Shown in pieces: positions 20,572 to 29,649 of a stretch of 64,000 nt of DNA (its first letter is position 1; every line of letters begins with the position of its first letter). The position numbers were made by a program, and so were the translations under genes. The notes under the pieces were generated by a model that was not told the origin of the DNA, made no database searches, and saw only the letters and a program-made list of their open reading frames with translations. This DNA is from Lachnospiraceae bacterium. Its GTDB lineage: Bacteria > Bacillota > Clostridia > Lachnospirales > Lachnospiraceae. The stretch covers positions 145,894 through 209,893 of the forward strand of contig NBBL01000006.1 of assembly GCA_002892395.1 (NCBI GenBank), in the 5' to 3' direction.

Positions 20572-22464
20572 TTATTCCGCCGTAAAGTTTACAATCATCG
20601 CCAGCCTTTTTTCTCCGCGCTGCTCTGCTGCATTCTCCACATGGAAGCTGGTGCAAAATGTAAGCTCCGCGATTTGGCGGGGCTCCGCCTGAATGCTGAA
20701 GTCGGATACATTGCGCTGCATCACAAAACGCTGCGCTTCTCCCTGATTCACCCGAAGCAGAAAATACTCATCACCCCGCAGATCCCCCGGGTACATGCAG
20801 TGCATTCTGATTTCTCCGCTCTTCCCGGTCAGAAGGCGGATGTCCGCCTCCTCATCCATCCAGCCGTCCCGATAATATCCCGTTTCCACCTCCAGCTTCA
20901 TCTCTCTCACAGGCTCCGTGATATCCAGAAACCGATTGTGTGCCGGATCCTCCTGCAGAATCAGCATGTTTTCCGTCACCTGCCCAAAATCCGTAAGCCG
21001 CTCCACATGGCGAACCGAAGTTCCCTGACCGGTGCGCGCCGGATCAAAGGTCTTAAAAAAGGTCTTGGCCGTAAATTCACTCATCTTGTAGCTGTTTCCC
21101 AGGATGATGATTTCTTTCCCCAGCACCTCTCTTCCGTAGGTTCCGACGGTCGTATCGGCAAGAGAATTGTATCGCTCCTGATCCGGAAACAGGTACAGCT
21201 TTTCGTAGCCCGTGCGGTAAAAGCACTGCAAAAGGATGGCGATCCCCGCTGCAAGCGCAAGAAACAGCTGCGGAACATGATCGGAGATGCGGTAGCGGTG
21301 CATTTCCCTGGGATCGCGATCCCGTCGGAGGCGCAGCCTTTTCCACGCGCCGAACAGGGAAGACAGAAAAAGAAGAAGGAAGGCGTACACCACATAGAGC
21401 CAGCGCATTTCCACCCGTATGGTCACCGAGGATGCCGCCATGCATCCGACCATGAAGCCGAAAAAGAAAATCAGCTCAACCGGAACACGGGCTCCTCCCC
21501 CCTTGCCCTTTCGCCGCCGCAATAAGGCGAAGAAGGTCGCCAATGCAAACGAGAGTACCAGCAAATTCATAAGGAGCACCAGCATCTTCAGCGAGAAGGG
21601 GGTGTCCTGCCAGGAAATGCCGCTCAGGTGCTCGGGTCCCGCATTCACCCCGATACAGTACAGGCATTCCACGCAAAAATTGACTGCCGCAGACCGGAGT
21701 GTGAACGTATCTGCCAGCTGGGTTCCGCCTGTCCCGGCGGGAGAAAGGGTCCCGATCGTAAAAAACCGAATCCCCAGAATCAATGCAAGCACCAGCGGCG
21801 CTGCGATCCATGGCTTCCAATTCTTCTCCCGCTTCACGAAAAGGCAGTAAAAAAACATGGGGAACAGCGCCAGATACCGCTCGTGCGTAAAGCAATTCAA
21901 AAAGTAGCTCAGCAAGGCGAAGCCAAAAAAGCGGCTGCCGTCCCCCTTCAGGTAGCGATACAGGCACCAGCTTTGCAGCAGAGCAAAAAAGATTCCCATG
22001 GTCTCCATGAGACCCAGCATCTGACCGATCTGATAATAGGAAAAATGGGAGGTCAAAAATACAATCCCGGACAGAAGCCCCACCGGGCGGCTTTTGGACA
22101 GGCGATAGGAAAAGCGGTATAAAAAGTAAGCCAGCCCCGCGTTCAAACAGATATTAATAGGCACGATCCATTCCAGCCGGTTCCCGATGATCGCCAGCTC
22201 AATCCAGGATGCCAGCCAGTACACAAAGCGGTTTCTGGTGGAACCCACGGGAAACAGAAAGGATACAATTCCCTGCTCTCCCCAGCACGACCAAGTATAG
22301 AGATCATCCATGTAAAGACCTGAGATCCGCATGCCCCGATTGATAAAAAAAGCCCATCCGAACAGAAGAAGAACCGCCAAAAGCTCTGCCCTCCACACCT
22401 CCGGCTTCGGCTCGCCTCCCCTGACTTTTCTATTTTCAGTCCCTGATTCCGGCATGATATACAT
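20572..22464 (-). CDS. Large polytopic membrane protein, GT-C-like
   Basis: 630 residues. About ten membrane helices occupy the first 430 residues. A soluble C-terminal domain, probably outside the membrane, follows. The first loop carries an acidic pair in SGLYMDDLYTWSCWGE, as seen in GT-C glycosyltransferases that use lipid-linked sugars. AGGAGGG stands 11 bases before the ATG at 22464, so the longer start is kept, giving a 29-base overlap with the upstream gene. The C-terminal domain was not recognised. Confidence 0.8.
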   Translation of the reverse strand: MYIMPESGTENRKVRGGEPKPEVWRAELLAVLLLFGWAFFINRGMRISGLYMDDLYTWSCWGEQGIVSFLFPVGSTRNRFVYWLASWIELAIIGNRLEWIVPINICLNAGLAYFLYRFSYRLSKSRPVGLLSGIVFLTSHFSYYQIGQMLGLMETMGIFFALLQSWCLYRYLKGDGSRFFGFALLSYFLNCFTHERYLALFPMFFYCLFVKREKNWKPWIAAPLVLALILGIRFFTIGTLSPAGTGGTQLADTFTLRSAAVNFCVECLYCIGVNAGPEHLSGISWQDTPFSLKMLVLLMNLLVLSFALATFFALLRRRKGKGGGARVPVELIFFFGFMVGCMAASSVTIRVEMRWLYVVYAFLLLFLSSLFGAWKRLRLRRDRDPREMHRYRISDHVPQLFLALAAGIAILLQCFYRTGYEKLYLFPDQERYNSLADTTVGTYGREVLGKEIIILGNSYKMSEFTAKTFFKTFDPARTGQGTSVRHVERLTDFGQVTENMLILQEDPAHNRFLDITEPVREMKLEVETGYYRDGWMDEEADIRLLTGKSGEIRMHCMYPGDLRGDEYFLLRVNQGEAQRFVMQRNVSDFSIQAEPRQIAELTFCTSFHVENAAEQRGEKRLAMIVNFTAE

Positions 22465-24763
22465 ACAGCGTATTTCCCTCCTGACAGATGAGCGGCGTAA
22501 TGCTGCCGTCCTCCCTCATAAAACGAATGATGTCCTCGGCTCTTTGGTGCTGTTCCAAAAAACCACGCTCCGCATAGAGATGTGTCACACCTGCATATTC
22601 CAGATAATCCTTAAATCGGTTCAGCGTTTTGACCAATGCCACATTTCCGCCGCTGCCGGTCACATCGGTATAGCTCTCCCCACAGCAGGGAAACAAGTAG
22701 CACGCAGGTTCCGCTGCGACGGCCAGCATCCGACACCCGGGGGTCTGCTCCAGCCGATGATAGACCTGCTCCGCTCCCACCTGTCTCATGTACGCCTCCG
22801 CATCTCCCCTGTGATCATAAAATCCATAGTGGTTCAGCTTCGGCTCTGTCAGCCCGTTTACGCCAGCCCAGTTCGTGAGTCCCATGAAAAGAATTGCCGT
22901 GAGCACTGCGGGAAAGCAGCAGACAGCAGCGCTTTCCTTCCGGCTGGAGGCCGCTGCCGCCGCTCCGATTGCTGCCAGGGCATAGCTTAAATTGTAATAA
23001 TTGCCATCAATCTGATGCAGCAGGCGAAGGGAAATCAAGCCCAGAAGGAGCTGAATGAAAAGTGCCGCCTCCACAAACCGGACAGCCCCAGTCTCCCTTC
23101 TTCTTTTCTTCTCCTTTCCAAACCGGAACAGCATCATACTTAAAAGGCAAAGCAAGAACAGCGGGGTTCCCCAGGCGACACGAATGTGAAGCCCCTCTTC
23201 TCCCACCGGAGACAGGAGCAAGAGAAACAGGCGATAAAACAGCCGGGTGATTGTTTCACTGCCGCTCAGACCGGAAACCGCGTTGGGCAGTGTCTGCACC
23301 GCCAGCGGATAATGCCCCCGCAAACCCATCCGCTCCCAGATCCCTGTGAATACGGAAGCCAGCGGGTATCCCGTGAGGACAAGGGTCCTGCCGGTGACGC
23401 CCAAAAAGGCGATACCCGTAAGGAGCGACGGGAGCATCATCCCATGCCCTATGGCGGTTCTCTTCCGTCTGCCGTCCGGCGCTTCCTTGTTTCCATCCCC
23501 GCCTCGCCGCAAACGCGTCCCAATCAGAGCTTGCATCGCGGCAAGAAGCAGACCGCCGGAAAAGACCAGCGCCGTGGGCTTAAAGCAGAGTGTCATCAAA
23601 AGGCTCAGAAGCCCCCAGATCAGCAGGCGCCAACGGCTTTCTGTCCCCCTGTCCCACTCCGATCCCAGCCCGCTTTCCAGCATAAAAAGAATTGCCATCA
23701 TCTGAAACAGCAGGGTAATCATGTCCGTCTTTGCCGAAATCGAAAGATTCAGGATTCCCGGAATACACGCCGCAAGAAACATTGCCTGCTCTCCCGCCTG
23801 AGAACCGGCGCAGTCCGCTGCGATTTCACGAATCACGAAAAGGAGCAGCACCGCACACCACCAGGAAAAAGCCAGAACCAAGCCGTATGTGACCGTGCCG
23901 GAAAGGGGCAATGTCAGAATTTCCAGCCCCTTGGGATAAACATATACGGTGTTGACGGTTCCGAGGGCTTCATAAATCCCCGCCCCCCTGTCCAGAATAT
24001 ACTGGGAGCGAAGCCCGTAGCGCAAGGAATCGTAATCCAGTGCAACGTTCATCCTTCCCGCCTGCAAAAGCAAAAGCGTGAGTACGGCAAGTCTTAGGGG
24101 TCCGAACCGCCTGCAGGATGTCTGTTTCCCCAACGGAAGCCAGCCATCATCCGGTTCTTCGCTGTCACCGGTTCTTCCGTTCCTGCCCAAAGCCCCGGTC
24201 TCCGGTCCCAGGCATTCATAACAAATCGGCGCCATACCGGAATGGGAAAACAGCAGCAAGCATAAGACAGCGAGAAGGACCAAAAAAACAGCCGTTCTTC
24301 GGGCAGACGCCACCCCTCCGATTCGGAACAGGGAAAGTGCGCAGATGGCGGCAATATAAAAGGAAGCACCCGCCAGAAAATTCTGTGCAAAGCGCATCAC
24401 AGGCGAAGTGCTGTCCTGCCCCGTTCGACTCCGCAGCACAAACAGCAGGGCTTCTCCCATCAGAAACAGCCCCAGCATCCAGACTCCGCTCACAATGACA
24501 GGAAGAAAGATGCGGTGTACCCAGAGGAAGGCGCTGACAACAAAGAGAGTCGCCCCTGCCCTATGTTCTTCCGAACCGAGGCACTGCCCGGCGCAGCATA
24601 ACAGCAGAAAAAGAATCAGCATCTCCCCCAGCATGGTGCCGGTTTTTCCATCTCCAAAGTACCCGGCAAAGAAACCGTCTCCGTACATAAAAAAGAGGGA
24701 AAGCCCACTGAGTCCTGCCGCCAGCCATACAATCAGCCTTCCCTCTTTAGTCCTGATATGCTG
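22436..24763 (-). CDS. Very large polytopic membrane protein, GT-C or polymerase-like
   Basis: 775 residues with some fifteen or more hydrophobic segments and a soluble C-terminal region (LNRFKDYLEYAGVTHLYAER). The ATG at 24763 follows AGGAGAG and overlaps the GT2 stop upstream by 17 bases. Arginine- and tyrosine-rich loops such as LDYDSLRYGLRSQYILDRGA resemble GT-C or O-antigen-polymerase-type extracellular loops, but no family is certain. It belongs to the first glycan cluster. Confidence 0.8.
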   Translation of the reverse strand, partial: QHIRTKEGRLIVWLAAGLSGLSLFFMYGDGFFAGYFGDGKTGTMLGEMLILFLLLCCAGQCLGSEEHRAGATLFVVSAFLWVHRIFLPVIVSGVWMLGLFLMGEALLFVLRSRTGQDSTSPVMRFAQNFLAGASFYIAAICALSLFRIGGVASARRTAVFLVLLAVLCLLLFSHSGMAPICYECLGPETGALGRNGRTGDSEEPDDGWLPLGKQTSCRRFGPLRLAVLTLLLLQAGRMNVALDYDSLRYGLRSQYILDRGAGIYEALGTVNTVYVYPKGLEILTLPLSGTVTYGLVLAFSWWCAVLLLFVIREIAADCAGSQAGEQAMFLAACIPGILNLSISAKTDMITLLFQMMAILFMLESGLGSEWDRGTESRWRLLIWGLLSLLMTLCFKPTALVFSGGLLLAAMQALIGTRLRRGGDGNKEAPDGRRKRTAIGHGMMLPSLLTGIAFLGVTGRTLVLTGYPLASVFTGIWERMGLRGHYPLAVQTLPNAVSGLSGSETITRLFYRLFLLLLSPVGEEGLHIRVAWGTPLFLLCLLSMMLFRFGKEKKRRRETGAVRFVEAALFIQLLLGLISLRLLHQIDGNYYNLSYALAAIGAAAAASSRKESAAVCCFPAVLTAILFMGLTNWAGVNGLTEPKLNHYGFYDHRGDAEAYMRQVGAEQVYHRLEQTPGCRMLAVAAEPACYLFPCCGESYTDVTGSGGNVALVKTLNRFKDYLEYAGVTHLYAERGFLEQHQRAEDIIRFMREDGSITPLICQEGNTLYVYHAGIRD

Positions 24764-25535
24764 CATAGGCTCTCCTGTAAACATGCAGGATCATGCTCGC
24801 CACCTGCTTGGGCCACATACGGCAAAACATCTCGTGCTCCTCTTGTTCCCGCACATGATCCTCCATGCAGCGGGCAGTTGCCGCGCCCGGGTGAACGCGG
24901 TAGAGAAGAAGGGGCTTTTCCACGCAGATCCATCTCCCCCTGTGCTCCGCAAGGCGATACAGGTAATCCCAGTCCAGGACAAAGCGCTTCTCCTCCGAAA
25001 AGCGAAGCGAAGCGAAGCTTTCCTTTCGATAGGCGCAGGAAGGGCAAATCACAGGGTTCCCCAGTCGCAGCACCGCCTTTTTCCACAAGGGCAAATGGGA
25101 CAGCGCGTGCACTCGAAGCGGCGCGCGCAGCAGACGCTTGATCCGTTCCGACGTGCCGTCCTTTTGCACCCCATGATGCTTCAGCGTCAAAGAACGTGTC
25201 ATGAAAAGCTCCATGTCCGGCCAGCGGGCGGCGCAGCGCAGCAGGGTCTCCGTATAATGCTTCCCGTAAATATCATCCTGATGCGCCAGCGTCACAAACT
25301 GCCCCCGGGCAGAGTCCATCGCATAGTTCCAATCCGCGCCGATTCCCGCTTTCCCTTCCCGCACGCAAAGCCGAAACCCATACTGCTTCGCGAGGGACTC
25401 CAGGCAATGGCTCGGCGTCGCGGTACAAAGAAGGTACTCCGATGCCATGCTCTGCGCCCGCAGGGACTGCAGGCAACGTTCCAGATAAGGGGAATCTCCA
25501 TAGGCGCAGACTGCAAAGCTGTGCATCGGTCTCAT
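24747..25535 (-). CDS. Glycosyltransferase family 2
   Basis: About 262 residues from MRPMHSFAVCAYGDSPYLER. GT-A fold: acceptor/donor motif GADWNYAMDSARGQFVTLAH followed by QDDIY, the aspartate pair that binds the metal-nucleotide, then RKESFASLRFSEEKRFVLDW. It is soluble, so it probably adds a sugar on the cytoplasmic face to a lipid-linked acceptor. A TTG at 25559 would extend it into gmhA; the ATG at 25535 behind GAGGAG/GTGGAG is preferred. Confidence 0.88.
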   Translation of the reverse strand: MRPMHSFAVCAYGDSPYLERCLQSLRAQSMASEYLLCTATPSHCLESLAKQYGFRLCVREGKAGIGADWNYAMDSARGQFVTLAHQDDIYGKHYTETLLRCAARWPDMELFMTRSLTLKHHGVQKDGTSERIKRLLRAPLRVHALSHLPLWKKAVLRLGNPVICPSCAYRKESFASLRFSEEKRFVLDWDYLYRLAEHRGRWICVEKPLLLYRVHPGAATARCMEDHVREQEEHEMFCRMWPKQVASMILHVYRRAYAAYQD

Positions 25536-25551
25536 GTTCTCCACCGTCTCC

Positions 25552-26193
25552 TCAATCAAAGAAATGCTCCTCCAGCTGCAGGCACAGGCTGTGATAAATC
25601 GGCAAATGCAGCTCCTGAATCTGGTAGGTCTCCTGCAGCGGAACGATCAAAGCCACATCTGCAATCGATGCCAGCTTCCCTCCGCTCTTTCCAGTCAACG
25701 CAATGACCCGTATTCCCTTCGCACGAGCCACATCCGCCGCATACAGAAGGTTCTCCGAATTGCCGGAGGTGGATATGGCAAGAAACACATCGCCGGGCGC
25801 GCCATATCCGTAGACCTGCTGCGCAATTGCCATGCGCCAGTCCACATCGTTTCCGAACGCGCTGGTCAGCGCGTGGTGTCCGGTGACGGCAATCGCCGGC
25901 AGCGCGCCCTGAAGCCCGTTGGCCAGTTTCTCCCCCCGCTCCGAATCCAGCGCCCGCAGCGCTTCCGAGACCGAAGCCGGGATCATCCGGCGCTTCACAA
26001 AGCCTTTCATCAGTTCCCCCACCAGATGCTCACTGTCCGCTGAGCTTCCTCCGTTTCCTCCCACCAGGAGCTTTCCGCCCTTCTCATAGCTTGCCTCAAG
26101 CAATTGATAGGCGCTCCTGATCTCCGATCCAATGGCAGTCAGCAGCGGATATCTTTCCAAAAGCAGAGCAATATAATCCATTTCTTTCTTCAT
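25552..26193 (-). CDS. gmhA: SIS-domain isomerase, phosphoheptose isomerase (GmhA)-like
   Basis: 213 residues. The SIS sugar-phosphate site is clear in LLVGGNGGSSADSEHLVGEL, with FLAISTSGNSENLLYA in the second half. The C-terminal QIQELHLPIYHSLC carries the histidines expected of GmhA. The family interconverts sedoheptulose 7-phosphate and D-glycero-D-manno-heptose 7-phosphate. No heptose kinase, phosphatase or nucleotidyltransferase is in the window, so a related keto-aldose isomerase remains possible. The ATG at 26193 with GGAGGAAGA upstream is the start; longer reading frames run through the tRNA and are false. Confidence 0.85.
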   Translation of the reverse strand: MKKEMDYIALLLERYPLLTAIGSEIRSAYQLLEASYEKGGKLLVGGNGGSSADSEHLVGELMKGFVKRRMIPASVSEALRALDSERGEKLANGLQGALPAIAVTGHHALTSAFGNDVDWRMAIAQQVYGYGAPGDVFLAISTSGNSENLLYAADVARAKGIRVIALTGKSGGKLASIADVALIVPLQETYQIQELHLPIYHSLCLQLEEHFFD

Positions 26194-26208
26194 TCTTCCT
26201 CCATAAAA

Positions 26209-26290
26209 CGCCGGTGATCCGGCGATGACAGCCGGCCCAGACCCTACGATCTGCGCTCCTTCAGCTACCTTCGATTCTTTTATTATAACA
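26209..26290 (-). promoter_or_regulatory. Promoter and leader hairpin of the first glycan cluster
   Basis: An extended -10 box TGTTATAAT (26290-26282, minus strand) lies about 90 bases before gmhA; no good -35 box is seen. The leader holds a perfect hairpin CGCCGG-TGAT-CCGGCG (26209-26224) close to the ribosome site. Confidence 0.45.
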
Positions 26291-26327
26291 TCCGGAAACG
26301 CCTCGGGCACAAGAAATTTCAGGATAC

Positions 26328-26352
26328 AAAAAAGCCCGCCGAAAGGCGAGGC
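26328..26352 (-). terminator. Distal terminator after tRNA-Ala
   Basis: On the minus strand GCCTCGCC-TTTC-GGCGGGC, with one mismatch, followed by six T. Confidence 0.75.
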
Positions 26353-26374
26353 TCTGATCTTCTTACAACATAAA

Positions 26375-26411
26375 AGAAAAGAAACCGCACTCGAATGCTC
26401 CAGTGCGGTTT
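26375..26411 (-). terminator. Proximal terminator after tRNA-Ala
   Basis: On the minus strand AAACCGCACT pairs with AGTGCGGTTT around a 9-base loop, followed by the T-rich CTTTTCTTTT. It begins 6 bases after the tRNA and is followed by a second terminator. Confidence 0.75.
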
Positions 26412-26416
26412 GCTTA

Positions 26417-26489
26417 TGGAGACGGAGGGATTCGAACCCTTGACCCCCACGTTGCGAACGTGGTGCTCTCCCAGCTGAGCTACGCCCCC
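26417..26489 (-). tRNA. tRNA-Ala (anticodon CGC)
   Basis: The minus strand folds as a full cloverleaf: acceptor GGGGGCG with CGTCTCC including the G3-U70 pair typical of alanine tRNA, D-arm GCTCAGCTGGGAGAGC, anticodon stem CCACG/CGTGG around TTCGCAA, and T-arm with GGTTCGAATCC. The discriminator is A. CCA is not encoded. Confidence 0.93.
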
Positions 26490-26530
26490 GAATGGCGATC
26501 CCTGTTGACAAGGATCGCCCGACTTAGAAG

Positions 26531-26559
26531 ATTCTACATCAAAACGCTTTCCTCTGCAA
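26531..26559 (-). promoter_or_regulatory. Promoter for tRNA-Ala
   Basis: On the minus strand TTGCAG (26559-26554), a 17-base spacer and TAGAAT (26536-26531). The -35 box starts 6 bases after the lsrF stop. A leader hairpin GGCGATCC/GGGATCGCC stands just before the tRNA. Confidence 0.65.
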
Positions 26560-26565
26560 GTACTT

Positions 26566-27456
26566 TTATCGCTTTCCGATTTCCGAGCGGAAGAAATCAT
26601 AGGCGTCCTGATCTGTGTAACCCTCATGGACAATCTTGTTAATTGCAAGGCTCATTTCCACAGGGTTCTGAGACTGGAAAATATTTCTTCCCATATCAAC
26701 GCCTCTTGCTCCGCCCCGAATGGCGTTATAGGCCAGGAGCAGTGCTTCCTTCTCCGGAAGCTTCTTTCCTCCTGCCACAACAATCGGAACCGGGCAAGCC
26801 GCCACAATTTCTTCAAAATCGTCGCAGTAATATGTTTTGATCACATTCGCACCCAGCTCCGCCAGAATCCTGGTCGCCAGCTTGAAAAAGCGAGGCGTCC
26901 GTTCCATTTCCTTTCCGACTGCCACCACTCCCATGATCGGAATGGAATACTGCTGTCCCAAATTGATCGCTTTGGAAAGGTTATCCAGACTGGAGAGCTG
27001 TCCCTCTGCTCCGATAAAGGTCTGAATCGCCAGACAATCCGCGTTCATCCTGACTGCGTCCTTGGCATCTACTGCAAGCACCTCATGGGAAAGATCATCC
27101 TGCAGCATGGACGATCCGGAGGTGGCCCGAAGGGCGATTGCCTTGTTTGACGCCAGTCCCGGATCCACGCAGGAACGGATTGCCCCCCTGGTTCCCATCA
27201 GCACATCCACATGGGGCACCAGCTTCGGAAGGATCAGATCCAGACGCTCCAGCCCTGCCGTTGATCCCATAAAGTATCCGTGATCAAATGCAAACATCAC
27301 CGTATTTCCACTTTTGGGGTTAAAGATATGCGCCAAACGCTTTTTCATTCCCCAATCCAGCGCATTGGCTCCCTTTACATAAAATCCCTTGTCGTTTGCA
27401 AACGGAACATCTACATGATAGTCCTTTGCCACCTTCATTCCTTCAAGATCTGCCAT
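26566..27456 (-). CDS. lsrF: 3-hydroxy-5-phosphonooxypentane-2,4-dione thiolase (LsrF)
   Basis: 296 residues, class I aldolase-like barrel. LsrF is the last enzyme of AI-2 breakdown; it transfers an acetyl group from the phosphorylated dione to CoA. Close family features: GANALDWGMKKRLAHIFNPK, VMFAFDHGYFMGSTAGLER, the Schiff-base lysine in VIKTYYCDDF, and PIVVAGGKKLPEKEALLLAY with RGVDMGRNIFQS. These match E. coli LsrF almost end to end as far as remembered. It is the last gene of the lsrACDBF operon, 17 bases after lsrB. Confidence 0.95.
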   Translation of the reverse strand: MADLEGMKVAKDYHVDVPFANDKGFYVKGANALDWGMKKRLAHIFNPKSGNTVMFAFDHGYFMGSTAGLERLDLILPKLVPHVDVLMGTRGAIRSCVDPGLASNKAIALRATSGSSMLQDDLSHEVLAVDAKDAVRMNADCLAIQTFIGAEGQLSSLDNLSKAINLGQQYSIPIMGVVAVGKEMERTPRFFKLATRILAELGANVIKTYYCDDFEEIVAACPVPIVVAGGKKLPEKEALLLAYNAIRGGARGVDMGRNIFQSQNPVEMSLAINKIVHEGYTDQDAYDFFRSEIGKR

Positions 27457-27473
27457 TCTGATTTCTCCTCACA

Positions 27474-28622
27474 TCAATAATCGTAATTGTTTACATTCTC
27501 CTTGGTAAAGATAAGCCGCTCCGGAAGCAGCACCACTCCGTTGTTGGTATCCGCAGTCGCAGCTCCCTCCACCAGGCAGTCGTTGGGAAGAATTTCCACC
27601 TCTCCAATTTCAGGAACATTGATCTTGTCTCCAACCTTCACGGTGTTTCCCGCTGCGATGTAGGCGGTCATGTAGCATCCCAAAGCGCCCTGAACGCCGC
27701 AGTCCCAAAGCCCCCACTTGTTGATCACATCCGCTTCGCAGTAATCCTTGATCGACATGGGAGAAGCAAAGCCGGTCACTGTGATTTTGTCCTTGTCCAG
27801 TCCTGCATTCTGAACTGCCTTGCACTGACCGGGAAGCGCGGTGGAGTCATTGCAGATGATCAGATCAATGTCCGGATGCGCCTCAAGAATGGATGCGCCA
27901 ATGGAAACTGCCTTTTCTGCATCCTGCTCGGAATAGTAATTGTCCGGCGCCACATTTTCCCAGTTCGGGAAGTTGGCCTTGATATAAGCCTCTCCTGCCA
28001 CCTGCCAGGAATTCTGATCTGCAACCGTTGCCTGTGAATAATGCCAGCAGTACTTGATCGGATCCTTAGCCGGATCCTTTCCCCGCTCTTCCAGGGCGGA
28101 GGATCCCATGTCCACCAGCATCTTTCCCAGAATGTCTGGCGTTCCCTGCGAAACCATAATTGTTCTCACATCATTGGATACATCCGAATCCCATGTTCCC
28201 ACTGTCACGCCTTCGCCGGCCGCTTCCTTCATCGCTGCATCAAGTCCGGTCGCATCCACAGAAGAGACACAGATTCCGTCTACACCGGAGGCCACTGCAT
28301 TGTTGATGACCTGAACCTCGTCTGCAACCGCCGCATTCGGAGAGCCCTGGTAATCCACGGTAAAGCCCCATTTCTCAGCGTACTTCTGCGCCCCCTTATT
28401 GGCAGACTCAAAGAACGCGTTCCCGGTCAGCTTCGGGACAAACGCAATGGTCAGTCCCTCCACAGATTTGACCTCTTCGGAGGCCGCTGCCTTTGTGGTC
28501 TCCGCCGCAGAGGTTGCCGCTTCCTCAGCCTTTGTTTCCGCCGGTGCCTTCCCGGAAGCTCCGCAACCCGACATGAGCGCCATCATAGTAACCATGGTCA
28601 TTGCAACAATTCTCTTTTTCAT
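27474..28622 (-). CDS. lsrB: AI-2 (LsrB-type) ABC transporter substrate-binding lipoprotein
   Basis: 382 residues; lipobox LMSGC with Cys20, then an alanine/threonine-rich linker to about residue 52. The periplasmic-binding fold follows, starting IAFVPKLTGNAFFES. Aligned by eye to Salmonella LsrB (K35, D116, D166, Q167, P220, A222), four AI-2 contacts are kept: K64, D145, D202 and Q203. P220 and A222 correspond to N258 and S260. The C-terminal GVVLLPERLIFTKENVNNYD also matches. Extracellular, lipid-anchored; delivers the ligand to LsrC/LsrD. Confidence 0.9.
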   Translation of the reverse strand: MKKRIVAMTMVTMMALMSGCGASGKAPAETKAEEAATSAAETTKAAASEEVKSVEGLTIAFVPKLTGNAFFESANKGAQKYAEKWGFTVDYQGSPNAAVADEVQVINNAVASGVDGICVSSVDATGLDAAMKEAAGEGVTVGTWDSDVSNDVRTIMVSQGTPDILGKMLVDMGSSALEERGKDPAKDPIKYCWHYSQATVADQNSWQVAGEAYIKANFPNWENVAPDNYYSEQDAEKAVSIGASILEAHPDIDLIICNDSTALPGQCKAVQNAGLDKDKITVTGFASPMSIKDYCEADVINKWGLWDCGVQGALGCYMTAYIAAGNTVKVGDKINVPEIGEVEILPNDCLVEGAATADTNNGVVLLPERLIFTKENVNNYDY

Positions 28623-28638
28623 GATACACCTCCATTAA

Positions 28639-29649
28639 TTAAATAGTTTTATTTTTAGCTTGAAGCCCAAACACACCATTGGAAAACAACGCCCGCACAA
28701 TAACAACCGTCAGAAGCAAAAGCCCCACCGGAATGTCGAGATACTGCTGGGACACCTTAAAGCAAAGGGGAAGACCGAATTTCAAAACGCCGATCACCAC
28801 TGCTGCAAGGGCAGTTCCAATCACCGATCCCTTCCCGCCTGTGGAGAGCGTTCCTCCAAGGACCACTGCCGTAATGATAGGAAGCGTCAGCGTTGCGCCG
28901 ATGTCCGACTTTGCTGTTCCCAAGTAGGATGTAAGCATGATTCCCGCCACAGAGGCGCTCATCGCGGAAAGCACATAGGTAAACAAAATAACCTTTTTGG
29001 AATTGATCCCCGAGTATTCGGCAGCCGATTGATTGACCCCCACCAGAAATACCATCCTCCCGTACTTGGTCTTGTTCAAAAGAACATATGCAGTCAGCGT
29101 CAGCACAAGGAAGATCACCACCTGAGAGGGAAGAACACCGAAAAACCGATACTTGGAGAGTCGCACAAAGCTTTCCGGAAAGCCGCAAATTCCCTTATAG
29201 CTTTCGGTCGCCGACAGATTGGAAACCAAAAGTGCAATTCCCGAATAGAGAAAGCTGCCCCCCAGCGTCACCACCATCGGCTGCACCCCGCAGTATGCCA
29301 CAAAGTATCCCGACAATAGACCGCACAGCGCCGCAACACCGACAGAGGCAAGCGCCGCAATCCAGATATTCAACCCCATATCCTGCCAGAATACGCCGAT
29401 CACGATAGAGGTTAAACCGACAATCGCGCCGGCCTGAATGTCAATGCCGCCGGTGATCATCACAAAGGTCACAAAGATGGAAATAAAGCAAATCGACATG
29501 ATATCGTTCAAGCTTCCGAACAGCACTCTCGGCATCAGAAACTTCGGATTTTTTGTTGCAAAGACGACAATCTCAAGGAACAGAATTAAAATCAGTGCAA
29601 ATTCCCAGCTCCCGAAAAAGCCGTTTCTGCCGAAGAAGGTCTTTTTCAT
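28639..29649 (-). CDS. lsrD: AI-2 ABC transporter permease (LsrD-type)
   Basis: 336 residues, about nine to ten helices, family of ribose/AI-2 permeases (BPD_transp_2). FVTFVMITGGIDIQAGAIVG and the late AVVLGGTLSTGGKGSVIGTA are family signatures. It would pair with LsrC to form the channel. The start overlaps the lsrC stop by four bases (ATGA). The assignment as LsrD rather than a ribose or rhamnose permease rests on the operon. Confidence 0.9.
   Translation of the reverse strand: MKKTFFGRNGFFGSWEFALILILFLEIVVFATKNPKFLMPRVLFGSLNDIMSICFISIFVTFVMITGGIDIQAGAIVGLTSIVIGVFWQDMGLNIWIAALASVGVAALCGLLSGYFVAYCGVQPMVVTLGGSFLYSGIALLVSNLSATESYKGICGFPESFVRLSKYRFFGVLPSQVVIFLVLTLTAYVLLNKTKYGRMVFLVGVNQSAAEYSGINSKKVILFTYVLSAMSASVAGIMLTSYLGTAKSDIGATLTLPIITAVVLGGTLSTGGKGSVIGTALAAVVIGVLKFGLPLCFKVSQQYLDIPVGLLLLTVVIVRALFSNGVFGLQAKNKTI

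Noticed and set aside
26194..26511. N-terminal extension of the GmhA-like protein
   Set aside because: The extension translates the tRNA-Ala gene and its terminators. The ATG at 26193 has a good ribosome site.
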